This document shows, piece by piece, positions 1 to 5,604 of a DNA stretch of 5,604 nt. A program made the translations under genes and the position numbers. Below the pieces are notes generated by a model, which was given only the letters and a program-made list of their open reading frames with translations, ran no database searches and had not been told where the DNA came from. Numbering within the stretch: the first letter of the stretch is position 1; the number at the start of each line of letters is the position of its first letter. Origin of the DNA: an uncultured Selenomonadales bacterium. GTDB lineage: Bacteria; Bacillota; Negativicutes; Selenomonadales; Selenomonadaceae. Where the stretch lies: contig CAMNPA010000103.1 of the NCBI GenBank assembly GCA_946547205.1, positions 1 to 5,604 on the forward strand. The letters are read 5' to 3'.

Positions 1-1646
1 GGGCCGACTTCGACTTCGCCGGACTCGTTTAGGCTGATGGTGCAGCGTTTGTATTCACTTTGGATACTTTTTAAAATGTTGTTGACTGACAGGCGCACGC
101 CGGGATAAATCGTATCCGCGACTTTGATTCGTCCGTTTTTCATTTCAGAGAGCAGAGCTTCTATCTCAAGGATTCGCTTCTCGTCGCGTTTTATTTGGCC
201 TGCCAGTGGAAACTGAGAGCGCGTTAATGCATTTATCGACTCCACTCGCTCGCGCGGCAATTTGTTAATGTCAATTTTACTTAGCGTGTTCAAAGTCCGG
301 GTGATGTGCGTCAAGCGACGACGACTTTCTTTGTACGCCTTCTTCAAGTCCTGATATTCCTTCTGCAAATTAGGATCGACGCCTACACTGACCTTCGTGA
401 CGACATAAGCCTCATTGCCGATAACCTTCACATGAACAAATTCGCCCGCCACTGCATGTCCGCCGACTATCTGCCCGTGCTTTTGCTCCAGGATAAGCCG
501 CTTGCCCGCCCTAAGCTGACTGTGCAACGCGATATCCGCAACATAAATATCATTGCCCGCCTCGATGAACGCATTTTCTACAAAAGCCGTCCGAACGTCG
601 CGCTCGGCATAAATCTTAGCCTTATCAGCACCCGTCACGCCGCCCGATATATAAACATTGCGCCCCGTAACTTGAGCACCGGTCACGGAGCCTTTAATCT
701 CGATGTCGCCCGTCGCTTTAACCTTAAAACCGTCGTCCACGTTCCCGCGTATACACAGCGCACCGTCAAACTCAATATCGCCCGTCGATACGCCCACGGA
801 GCCCTTTATCTCAAGTCGCGGATCAATACTTATGCGATTGCCCTTGTCCACTATCTGACCATTGCACGTGGCTATCAAGCGATGTTCGCCCACAACACGC
901 GTATTCTTGCCTTCAGGCATCGGACACGGTCGACCATTGGACGCCGCTACCACTTCGCCCAACACATTCTGCCCCGCCGTGCCTTTCGTCTGCGGTATAC
1001 GAATCGCCAAAGTCTGATTTTCCTTCGCCAACACGAACAAATTCAAATCCTTATAGTCCACTTTGTCATATTCATCCACGACAGGCTTGCCACTCACGCC
1101 CAAATTGAATTTGCGGTCTATGTACGCGTTCTCGCCATTGACCGGCATTAAGCCTTCCGCCACAACAAACGGACTCAACGAACGTATCCCAACTTCTATC
1201 GCCTCAGCGTCGATGCCATAAACCACGCCCGCTTCCGCCAACGCTCTATGCACCATCTCGACCGTCGGCAACTTCGCACCTTCCCGCGTATCATATCTTA
1301 TCGTCGCTCGCATTTTGTCCCGCGATAATTCTACGATAAGTCGTGCGTAGGATTCTTCTTCGACAGGTTTTGATTCGCCGTTTTCGATTGCCGTTAGCTC
1401 GTCCGCGCTGATTTCGACAGGCTCCGCGATTTTTTGCGGACGACCCGAAGCCTCGCGCATTGTTCGGCTCAAGATTCCAACGTCATAATCCATTACTTTG
1501 CATTCGCGCAGAATTTGCCGCATGTCACTCAGCTCAAACAGTCGCTCGCCGTCAACGTTCGGATATATCGTCAAATACACGCCGTCTTTTTTGAACTCAA
1601 ATTTATAGCCGGCACTCGCTCCGCCCATTATCAGATTTTCGCTCAT
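1..1646 (-). CDS. fapA: FapA / DUF342 flagellar assembly protein (3' end cut by window edge)
   Basis: An uninterrupted minus-strand frame runs from ATG at 1646 to the left edge: 548 full codons plus the first two bases of a Pro codon. No stop is in the window. Residues about 1-250 form the N-terminal FapA region. About 256-409 is a repetitive Gly/Val/Ile/Asp-rich stretch typical of the DUF342 beta-helix, with motifs such as GDIEFDG, IRGNVDDGF, GDIEIKGSV, GGVTG and LHSQLRAGK. About 420-505 is charged and helical, probably coiled coil. A final beta-rich part starts at GVRLSVNN and ends ...GEVEVGP, which resembles family C-termini, so only a few residues are probably missing. The start is supported by AAGGGGG (1654-1660), 7 nt upstream. 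FapA has been linked to flagellar assembly; its biochemistry is unclear. It follows the sigma gene after 33 nt and is probably in the same transcript. The family call is strong, the precise role less so. The long open frame on the opposite strand (306-1151) is a shadow. Confidence 0.93.
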   Translation of the reverse strand, partial: MSENLIMGGASAGYKFEFKKDGVYLTIYPNVDGERLFELSDMRQILRECKVMDYDVGILSRTMREASGRPQKIAEPVEISADELTAIENGESKPVEEESYARLIVELSRDKMRATIRYDTREGAKLPTVEMVHRALAEAGVVYGIDAEAIEVGIRSLSPFVVAEGLMPVNGENAYIDRKFNLGVSGKPVVDEYDKVDYKDLNLFVLAKENQTLAIRIPQTKGTAGQNVLGEVVAASNGRPCPMPEGKNTRVVGEHRLIATCNGQIVDKGNRISIDPRLEIKGSVGVSTGDIEFDGALCIRGNVDDGFKVKATGDIEIKGSVTGAQVTGRNVYISGGVTGADKAKIYAERDVRTAFVENAFIEAGNDIYVADIALHSQLRAGKRLILEQKHGQIVGGHAVAGEFVHVKVIGNEAYVVTKVSVGVDPNLQKEYQDLKKAYKESRRRLTHITRTLNTLSKIDINKLPRERVESINALTRSQFPLAGQIKRDEKRILEIEALLSEMKNGRIKVADTIYPGVRLSVNNILKSIQSEYKRCTISLNESGEVEVG

Positions 1647-1679
1647 GCAACGTCCCCCTTTGTGTCAATTAGAACATTC

Positions 1680-2438
1680 CTAATTTTGAAGTAAGTCCTC
1701 TTTGATTTGTGACAAATAGCCGCGCATACGGAAAATCGCCTTCGTGTGCAGTTGAGAAATTCGCGCCTCCGTCAAATGCATTATCAAGCTGATTTCCTTG
1801 AGCGTCATCTCTTCGTAATAGTAAAGCGACACGACCGTCCGCTCTTTTTCGGGCAAACGATCTATCGCTTTGGCAAGTGTTTCTTTCAGCTCAAAAAGCT
1901 CCGTCGAGTTCGCAGGATTCGTGTCGACAGCTTCGGCAACGTCCGTTTTTAAATATTCTTCAAGCGGAATGACCGTCGCCGAGTTGCACTGATTGATTAA
2001 CGTCTGCAAATCCTCAACGGAAATTTCCAGAGCCGCCGCCAATTCCTTATCAGTCGCAGAGCGTCCGAGTTCCGTTTCCAATCGGCAAACAGTTTGTTCG
2101 TAGCGGCGAATTTTTTGGCGCATGGAAACGGGTATCCAATCTTTTGAGCGCAGATAGTCAATCATTGCGCCGCGAATTCTCACGCCCGCATAAGTCTCAA
2201 ATTTTATGTTGCGCGTGATGTCGAAACGGTCAATCGCGTCAAGTAAGCCGAAGAAACCGCTGCTCAAAAGGTCGTCCTTGTCCAAATGTTGCGGCAAACT
2301 CACTGCCAATCGCCCGCAGACAATCTTGACGAGCGGCAGATAATTTTCGGCGATCTCGTTTCTAATCTCCACGGATTTTGTCTCGCGGTACTTTAGCCAC
2401 AACGCCGTCATATCTCTTGTTTTAGCGTCACTTTCCAT
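1680..2438 (-). CDS. fliA: RNA polymerase sigma factor of the FliA/SigD (sigma-28) flagellar group
   Basis: The product has 252 residues, the usual size for FliA/SigD/WhiG factors. The order of parts is complete. The N-terminal ALWLKYRE (12-19) and YLPLVKIV (33-40) lead into region 2, with DDLLSSGFFGLLDAIDRFD (55-73), KFETYAGVRIRGAMID (79-94) and DWIPVSMR (100-107). Region 3 includes LGRSATDKELAAAL. Region 4 has RLPEKERTVVSLYYYEEMT, followed by a helix-turn-helix ending near ARISQLHTKA. In this family the protein directs RNA polymerase to late flagellar, motility and chemotaxis promoters and is held by the anti-sigma factor FlgM; FlgM is not in this window. The ATG at 2438 has GGAG about 9 nt upstream; Met10 is a weaker alternative start. 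The gene lies 24 nt after the small membrane protein and 33 nt before fapA, so it is embedded in the operon, as SigD is in Bacillus. Its stop codon TAG (1680-1682) begins a TAGGAAT heptamer. Confidence 0.96.
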   Translation of the reverse strand: MESDAKTRDMTALWLKYRETKSVEIRNEIAENYLPLVKIVCGRLAVSLPQHLDKDDLLSSGFFGLLDAIDRFDITRNIKFETYAGVRIRGAMIDYLRSKDWIPVSMRQKIRRYEQTVCRLETELGRSATDKELAAALEISVEDLQTLINQCNSATVIPLEEYLKTDVAEAVDTNPANSTELFELKETLAKAIDRLPEKERTVVSLYYYEEMTLKEISLIMHLTEARISQLHTKAIFRMRGYLSQIKEDLLQN

Positions 2439-2462
2439 AGTTCACCGCTCCGAAAAGAAATT

Positions 2463-2831
2463 TTATGAATTAGGTAAGGCGTCGTCGAAATTGACAGGTT
2501 GAAAATTGTCGGTTGAAGGCTCGTCGTCAATGCCGAGATATTCATCGCGATTGAAATTATCGGCTTCTTCAAGCGGCGCGTCGTCGATGAAATGTTCAAG
2601 TTTGCGTTTGGTGGTGAAGATTGCATATTCTTCGCAGCACATCAGCAGGCAGAAGGTCACCGCAGCAGTACATGCGAAGGCGTAAATAGCTCTGGACAGG
2701 ACAGTCGCGCCTGATACAAAGTCGCTGGAAAGACCGCCTGCAGTCACGATGATAAACGACGCAGCACCGATCGCACTCGATACCAAAATCCGATTGAAGG
2801 GCAGAATATCACGCAGGTAATCGAAGAACAT
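2463..2831 (-). CDS. Small two-helix membrane protein with acidic tail, function unknown
   Basis: I do not recognise this 122-residue protein. After a short N-terminus (MFFDYLRDILPFNR) it has two likely membrane helices, about residues 15-34 and 43-66, joined by a short Ser/Gly/Asp loop. The second helix is Cys-rich (C54, C61, C65, C66) and ends in CCEEY, followed by a basic patch TTKRK (73-77). The tail (79-122) is strongly acidic, with 14 Asp/Glu in 44 residues, and is probably disordered. By the positive-inside rule the basic patch suggests that the tail is cytoplasmic. It is real by context: it fills the cheD-to-sigma gap, starts 12 nt after cheD, and has AAGGGG overlapping the cheD stop codon. 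Two other open frames in the same stretch (2408-2626 and 2744-3007) lack such support. Bacillus SwrB also neighbours sigD and is membrane-anchored, but it lies after sigD and I see no similarity, so no function is assigned. Confidence 0.85.
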   Translation of the reverse strand: MFFDYLRDILPFNRILVSSAIGAASFIIVTAGGLSSDFVSGATVLSRAIYAFACTAAVTFCLLMCCEEYAIFTTKRKLEHFIDDAPLEEADNFNRDEYLGIDDEPSTDNFQPVNFDDALPNS

Positions 2832-2839
2832 ATGAGCAG

Positions 2840-2846
2840 CCCCTTA
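2840..2846 (-). promoter_or_regulatory. Ribosome-binding site overlapping cheD stop
   Basis: The minus strand reads TAAGGGG: TAA ends cheD and AAGGGG is the Shine-Dalgarno of the small membrane protein, 8 nt before its ATG at 2831. This overlap fixes the start of that gene and suggests that its translation is coupled to cheD. Confidence 0.7.
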
Positions 2847-3329
2847 GATAGATTTTTCGCCACGGTCAATGGTTTTGATTTTGTAGGAGCCATTGGACAG
2901 ATCGATAGAGACGGTGCGACCGTAATTGCCGCCTGTATCTTCGGCGACGACTCTGATACCGTTGCGCCTAAGGATTTGCTTACAGGATTCGGCATTGCGA
3001 TTGCCAACCTTCATGATGTCGGTAGCGTTGGAGAAAGCGAACATTTGAGCCCCGCCTGCGATTTTGGCAACGAGACGAGCCTTGGACGCGCCCAATGCCA
3101 CTACGTCGTTTATCATGAGCGGAATGCCGGTATCAGCGAATTTTGCGGGATTGTCGGAAGAACGCGCTTGAGTAGAATCGGGCAACATGATATGCAACAA
3201 GCCGCCGATTTTGCGTTGCGGATCGTAAAGAGAAATGCCGATACATGAACCTAAACCATAACTGATTAACGTTGAAGGGCTACGACCGACCTTGTAATCA
3301 GCCATGCCGACTTTGATAAGGTCTGCCAT
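2844..3329 (-). CDS. cheD: CheD, chemoreceptor glutamine deamidase and CheC partner
   Basis: The product has 161 residues, a normal CheD length. CheD deamidates specific Gln residues on methyl-accepting chemoreceptors, and in Gram-positive systems it also binds CheC and stimulates its CheY-P phosphatase activity. The catalytic core is visible: GLGSCIGISLYD carries the nucleophile Cys29, and GGLLHIMLP carries His46, 17 residues later, the same spacing as in characterised CheD proteins. The third active-site position, Thr in Thermotoga CheD (SxGLGSC region), is Ser23 here, a conservative hydroxyl replacement. The conserved stretches KFADTGIPLMI, KIAGGAQMF and AEDTGGNYGRTV follow in order. The ATG at 3329 lies only 2 nt after the cheC stop, with AGGAG (3340-3344) inside the last cheC codons, so translation is probably coupled and the two partners made together. 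The stop TAA (2844-2846) overlaps the next gene's ribosome site. Confidence 0.97.
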   Translation of the reverse strand: MADLIKVGMADYKVGRSPSTLISYGLGSCIGISLYDPQRKIGGLLHIMLPDSTQARSSDNPAKFADTGIPLMINDVVALGASKARLVAKIAGGAQMFAFSNATDIMKVGNRNAESCKQILRRNGIRVVAEDTGGNYGRTVSIDLSNGSYKIKTIDRGEKSI

Positions 3330-3331
3330 AA

Positions 3332-3946
3332 TTATTCAACTCCTACAGCTTTTACGAGCGTACTTAGTGAGCCGGGATCGGGCACCAAGAAAAAGTGACC
3401 GTTGACGCTGTCATCTTCCGCCAAGAATTTTGTTTCGATAACAACCGCAAAATCGCCCATTTGACCGAGCATTGCCAAGACGACGTTCAAAATTGCGCCC
3501 GCCATATCAATTGCCAGGGACGGTATCGAAGGTATCATGGAAATATTCGTGAAGTGGAAAAAGGCGTTGAGATAAGAGCCGGTCAAGATGTTGCCGACTT
3601 CCTTGAGTGCTGAAATGTCCATATCGTCAAGCGTCTGCGTGGTGCCGTGCGGTCTGCCCATCAAATCATCGACGAGATAGAACGCGCTTTGTTTGGGCAT
3701 AAGGAAAAGGATATTGCCGGGAGCTTTGCCGTAAACGCGCAGGAACACGCCGACGATTAGAGCGTCCGGGCCGCCGACAAGATCGGGAACTTCATCAATC
3801 GGAATGAGCGAGACTTTCGGGACGTTCATATCGATTTTCTTGTTAATGACTTGCGAAAGAGCAGTTGCGGAATTGCCCGCGCCGACGTTGCCGATTTCGC
3901 GCAGAGCGTCGAGCTGATTCGGTGTCAAATCAAATTCATCAATCAT
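3332..3946 (-). CDS. cheC: CheC, CheY-P phosphatase
   Basis: The product has 204 residues, the usual CheC size, with no FliN-like extension, so it is CheC and not FliY. CheC removes phosphate from CheY-P and with CheD forms an adaptation feedback. The family active-site pattern (D/S)-x3-E-x2-N-x22-P occurs twice, both copies exact. Site 1 is D13, E17, N20 and P43 within LDALREIGNVGAGNSATAL. Site 2 is S112, E116, N119 and P142 within DISALKEVGNILTGSYLNA. Both phosphatase centres are therefore likely active. A typical hydrophobic segment AIDMAGAILNVVLAMLGQM lies between the second site and the end. The start ATG at 3946 has AGGAGGT (3953-3959), 6 nt upstream, placed directly after the heptamer repeat array that fills the cheW-cheC spacer. 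A hairpin there could influence cheC expression. The stop is TAA, 2 nt before cheD. Confidence 0.98.
   Translation of the reverse strand: MIDEFDLTPNQLDALREIGNVGAGNSATALSQVINKKIDMNVPKVSLIPIDEVPDLVGGPDALIVGVFLRVYGKAPGNILFLMPKQSAFYLVDDLMGRPHGTTQTLDDMDISALKEVGNILTGSYLNAFFHFTNISMIPSIPSLAIDMAGAILNVVLAMLGQMGDFAVVIETKFLAEDDSVNGHFFLVPDPGSLSTLVKAVGVE
3340..3344 (-). promoter_or_regulatory. cheD ribosome-binding site inside the cheC 3' end
   Basis: AGGAG on the minus strand lies within the final codons of cheC, 10 nt before the cheD ATG at 3329. The cheC stop falls between the site and the start. Ribosomes finishing cheC can restart on cheD, which fits the need for matched amounts of the two interacting proteins. 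Confidence 0.65.
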
Positions 3947-3959
3947 GTAAAGACCTCCT

Positions 3960-4015
3960 GTTTTAGCTGTTAGCGGTTAGCTGTTAGCTTTTAGCTTTTA
4001 GCTGTTAGCTGTTAG
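3960..4015 (-). repeat. Tandem heptamer array, eight units of CTAAMRG (minus strand)
   Basis: Read on the minus strand, eight consecutive 7-mers start at 4015: CTAACAG, CTAACAG, CTAAAAG, CTAAAAG, CTAACAG, CTAACCG, CTAACAG, CTAAAAC. The last unit shares its final base with the edge of the cheC ribosome-binding region (3953-3959). The array lies wholly in the cheW-cheC spacer and faces a second array of the related unit at 4029-4070. Its function is unknown. It could be a slippage-prone simple repeat, an RNA structural element, or both. Confidence 0.93.
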
Positions 4016-4047
4016 TCGTCAGAAAAATCCTAAAAGCTAAAAGCTAA
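3984..4047 (-). promoter_or_regulatory. Potential long RNA hairpin between cheW and cheC
   Basis: The 18-nt segment TTAGCTTTTAGCTTTTAG at 3984-4001 is an exact reverse complement of 4030-4047, giving an 18-bp perfect stem with a 28-nt loop. Outward from the core many further bases pair in the same register (to roughly 3961 and 4072) with scattered mismatches. In the transcript the 3' arm is not followed by a U-run, so it does not look like an intrinsic terminator. The cheC ribosome site sits just outside the base of the stem. A role in mRNA processing, stability or expression ratio is an inference. Confidence 0.6.
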
Positions 4048-4070
4048 AACCTAAAAGCTCAAAGCAAAAA
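4029..4070 (+). repeat. Inverted partner array, about six degenerate heptamers of (G/C)CTAAAA
   Basis: On the plus strand the units are CCTAAAA, GCTAAAA, GCTAAAA, CCTAAAA, GCTCAAA and GCAAAAA, followed by GCTTA, which runs into the cheW stop codon. In register this is the same CTAAAAG heptamer as the array at 3960-4015, but on the opposite strand, so the two arrays form a large palindrome around a 13-nt centre (4016-4028). Units decay toward the cheW end, suggesting older copies at that edge. Confidence 0.85.
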
Positions 4071-4072
4071 GC

Positions 4073-4552
4073 TTAGTTGGCATTAACGATTTCTTCAAGA
4101 TTTAGCATGGTGACAAGTCTGCCGTCGATGTTGCCGATACCGCTAAGGAATTTTTCCATTGCGCGATCGGATACGGTTTTTTTGGGATCAACGAGTTTGG
4201 AACGAATGGTAAGAACTTCGGTGACGGCATCGACGAGCATCCCGACTTGCAAATCGCCGACGATGACGGTAACGATACGAGCGGAATTGGAATAGGGCGT
4301 TTCTTCAATGCCGAGACGTTTTTTTAGATCGATGACGGGCATGACGGAGCCGCGCTGATTGATGACGCCTTTGATGAAAGAAGCGGCGAAAGGAACGCGC
4401 GTGATGTCGCTCATGCCGTTGATGTCTTGAACTTGGAAAATATTAACGCCGTATTCTTCGTCGCGCAATTTGAAAGCGACAATCTGCATGGCGGCAACTT
4501 GTTCGTCGTCGTCGAGCGGTAAGTTTTTATTGGCAATTTGGTCTTTAGCCAT
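4073..4552 (-). CDS. cheW: CheW, chemoreceptor-kinase coupling protein
   Basis: The product has 159 residues and consists of one CheW-like SH3-pair domain after a polar, acidic N-terminal tail of about 20 residues (LPLDDDEQ). CheW links methyl-accepting receptors to CheA in the polar signalling array. Family landmarks are in order: IVAFKLRDEEYGVNI (24-38), the TRVP segment (51-54), FIKGVINQRGSVMPVIDL (59-76) with Arg67-Gly68 at the receptor/kinase-binding hallmark, VGDLQVGMLVDAVTEV, and a C-terminal IGNIDGRLVTMLNLEE. Gln66 occupies the position often held by Leu in the NLRG motif, which is a tolerated change. The ATG at 4552 has a near-consensus AAGGAGG (4560-4566), 7 nt upstream. It lies 63 nt after cheA. 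Its TAA stop (4073-4075) marks the beginning, in transcript order, of the heptamer repeat region ahead of cheC. Confidence 0.98.
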   Translation of the reverse strand: MAKDQIANKNLPLDDDEQVAAMQIVAFKLRDEEYGVNIFQVQDINGMSDITRVPFAASFIKGVINQRGSVMPVIDLKKRLGIEETPYSNSARIVTVIVGDLQVGMLVDAVTEVLTIRSKLVDPKKTVSDRAMEKFLSGIGNIDGRLVTMLNLEEIVNAN

Positions 4553-4558
4553 GTGTAA

Positions 4559-4579
4559 TCCTCCTTAGTTTAATGAGGA
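4559..4579 (-). promoter_or_regulatory. cheW ribosome-binding site with possible masking hairpin
   Basis: The minus strand carries AAGGAGG (4560-4566), 7 nt before the cheW ATG, the strongest ribosome site in the window. Just upstream, TCCTC (4575-4579) is complementary to GAGGA (4559-4563), allowing a 5-bp stem with an 11-nt loop that covers part of the site. The ribosome site is sure. The hairpin is short and may have no effect. Confidence 0.55.
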
Positions 4580-4590
4580 AAAGTTTTTTA

Positions 4591-4618
4591 ATTCCTAATT
4601 CCTAATTTCAAATTTCTA
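4591..4618 (-). repeat. Tandem heptamer array, four units of TAGGAAT type
   Basis: On the minus strand, starting at the cheA stop codon, the units are TAGAAAT, TTGAAAT, TAGGAAT and TAGGAAT, then an A-rich run. The first three bases of the first unit are the TAG stop of cheA. The unit differs from the CTAAMRG repeat after cheW but has the same 7-bp period and the same position, beginning at the upstream gene's stop. An 11-nt piece of this array (4598-4608) recurs at the sigma gene stop (1676-1686). Confidence 0.85.
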
Positions 4619-5604
4619 ATTGAGCATGGTGGCAACGTCGAGAATGAGAGCAACTCTGCCGTCGCCGAGAACAGTGGCTCCCGAGAACATTTTAAGACCC
4701 ATGAAAAGATTACCGAGAGTTTTGATGACGATTTCCTGTTGACCGATGAGCTTGTCGACGACGATACCGGCTTTGGCGTCGCCGGCGTGAACGACAACGA
4801 TAAAGAGTTCCTTATTGTCGAAGACGTGCGGGACCATGAGAGTTTGCTCAATGCGAATGATAGGAATGATTTCGCCGCGCAGAACGATGACTTCATTGTT
4901 TTGGACGGTGCGAATGTCGCCGAGTTGGACGGAAAGAGTAGAATCGATTGAGGCGAGAGGAATGGCGTACATTTCATTTTGAACTTGAACGAGCATGGCT
5001 TGAATGATGGCGAGAGTGAGCGGGAGTTTGATTTTGAAAACGGAGCCTTCATTGACTCTGGTTTCAACGTCGACTTGGCCGGAAAGGGATTCGATTTTGG
5101 ATTTGACAACGTCCATGCCGACGCCGCGCCCTGAAATATCGGAAATTTTTTCAGCAGTGGAAAAGCCTGGCAGGAAAACGATACGAACGGCATCAGCGTC
5201 TTCCATTTGGTCAACTTCCTCATGAGAGAAGAGGCCTTTTTCGACAGCTTTGCGACGGATAACATCGGGATCAATGCCTTTGCCGTCGTCGGTGACCATG
5301 ATAACGACGTTGTTGCCTTCGTGCCTGGCGATAAGGCCGACTTCGCCGATGCGCGGTTTACCTTTAGCCTCACGTTCATCGGGCATTTCGATACCGTGGT
5401 CGAGGGAATTGCGAAGTAAATGCATGATAGGATCGCCGATTTCGTCAATGACGGTGCGGTCAAGTTCGGTGTCTTCGCCTTCGATGGTAAGGTTGATTTC
5501 CTTGTTGAGTTCTTTGGTGACGTCGCGAACCATGCGCGGGAAACGGTTAAAGACTTGGCTGACGGGGACCATGCGGACTTTCATGACGATATTTTGAAGG
5601 TCGG
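4616..5604 (-). CDS. cheA: CheA chemotaxis histidine kinase, C-terminal part (5' end outside window)
   Basis: The frame is open to the right edge, so the phosphotransfer (P1), CheY-binding and most of the dimerisation domains are missing. About 328 residues are present, starting DLQNIVMKVRMVPV, the conserved junction into the kinase domain; the Met at 5584 is internal, not a start. Counting from that Met, the N box is HLLRNSLDHGIE (55-66), G1 is DDGKGID (99-105), the F box is near FLPGFSTAEKISD, and G2 is GRGVGMDVV (152-160). All ATP-binding motifs are intact. Residues about 193-322 form the CheW-like regulatory domain that docks CheW and receptors (from IIQAMLVQVQNEMYAIPL to GDGRVALILDVATML). 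CheA autophosphorylates on His and passes phosphate to CheY and CheB. The stop TAG (4616-4618) is also the first three bases of a heptamer repeat. A different same-strand frame over this region (4588-5463) is a shadow. Confidence 0.98.
   Translation of the reverse strand, partial: DLQNIVMKVRMVPVSQVFNRFPRMVRDVTKELNKEINLTIEGEDTELDRTVIDEIGDPIMHLLRNSLDHGIEMPDEREAKGKPRIGEVGLIARHEGNNVVIMVTDDGKGIDPDVIRRKAVEKGLFSHEEVDQMEDADAVRIVFLPGFSTAEKISDISGRGVGMDVVKSKIESLSGQVDVETRVNEGSVFKIKLPLTLAIIQAMLVQVQNEMYAIPLASIDSTLSVQLGDIRTVQNNEVIVLRGEIIPIIRIEQTLMVPHVFDNKELFIVVVHAGDAKAGIVVDKLIGQQEIVIKTLGNLFMGLKMFSGATVLGDGRVALILDVATMLN

Noticed and set aside
306..1151. Long plus-strand open frame (281 codons) opposite fapA
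   Set aside because: The translation is Arg/Ile/His-rich and has no domain character, while the minus strand encodes a continuous DUF342 protein over the same bases.
1663..1668. TTGACA on the minus strand as a -35 box ahead of fapA
   Set aside because: No TATAAT-like -10 box lies about 17 nt downstream; that position is already inside the fapA coding region.
2832..3248. 138-codon plus-strand frame opposite cheD
   Set aside because: It is antisense to a well-conserved CheD with active-site residues, and it has no family features of its own.
3984..4047. Intrinsic terminator after cheW
   Set aside because: The stem is AT-rich and the 3' arm on the transcript is followed by more CTAACAG-type repeats, not a U-run.
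3960..4075. CRISPR array
   Set aside because: The units are 7 bp, directly abutting and without unique spacers, so this is a simple repeat.
4588..5463. 291-codon minus-strand frame overlapping cheA
   Set aside because: It is in a different frame from cheA, has a Ser/Lys/Pro-rich low-complexity composition, and cheA shows all kinase motifs.

Overview
The window is the tail of a chemotaxis/flagellar operon read entirely on the minus strand. Transcription runs from the right edge to the left edge: cheA (C-terminal part only) -> cheW -> cheC -> cheD -> a small unrecognised membrane protein -> a FliA/SigD-type flagellar sigma factor -> fapA (DUF342; its last few codons lie beyond the left edge). 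Every gene has a purine-rich Shine-Dalgarno site. CheC plus CheD, followed by a SigD-type sigma factor and a FapA/DUF342 gene, is the layout of Bacillota (Firmicutes) fla/che operons. Strong AGGAGG-type ribosome sites and middling GC fit this. A Negativicutes/Selenomonadales-like anaerobe is my best guess, but the sequence alone does not prove it.

Region by region, in transcription order: 5604-4616 encodes CheA from just before the ATP-binding domain to its C-terminus. 4615-4553 is a 63-nt spacer with four 7-bp repeats. 4552-4073 is cheW. 4072-3947 is a 126-nt spacer built almost wholly of 7-bp repeats in two opposed arrays that can fold into a long hairpin. 3946-3332 is cheC, 3329-2844 cheD, 2831-2463 the small membrane protein, 2438-1680 the sigma factor, and 1646-1 fapA. 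From cheC to fapA the spacers are only 2-33 nt, which implies cotranscription and, at cheC/cheD and cheD/small protein, translational coupling. I found no convincing promoter, intrinsic terminator, RNA gene, insertion sequence or CRISPR array. No gene-free stretch exceeds about 130 bases.

The genes fit together as follows. CheW couples receptors to the CheA histidine kinase. CheC (both phosphatase motifs intact) dephosphorylates CheY-P, and CheD deamidates receptors and binds CheC, which closes the CheC/CheD/CheY-P adaptation loop. The sigma factor drives late flagellar and chemotaxis genes. FapA is linked to flagellar assembly. CheY, CheB/CheR and receptors are not in the window.

The coding content is ordinary. 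The unusual part is the heptanucleotide repeat structure in the two spacers around cheW: different 7-mers, the same period, each array beginning at the stop codon of the upstream gene. The other item worth attention is the unrecognised two-helix membrane protein between cheD and the sigma gene.
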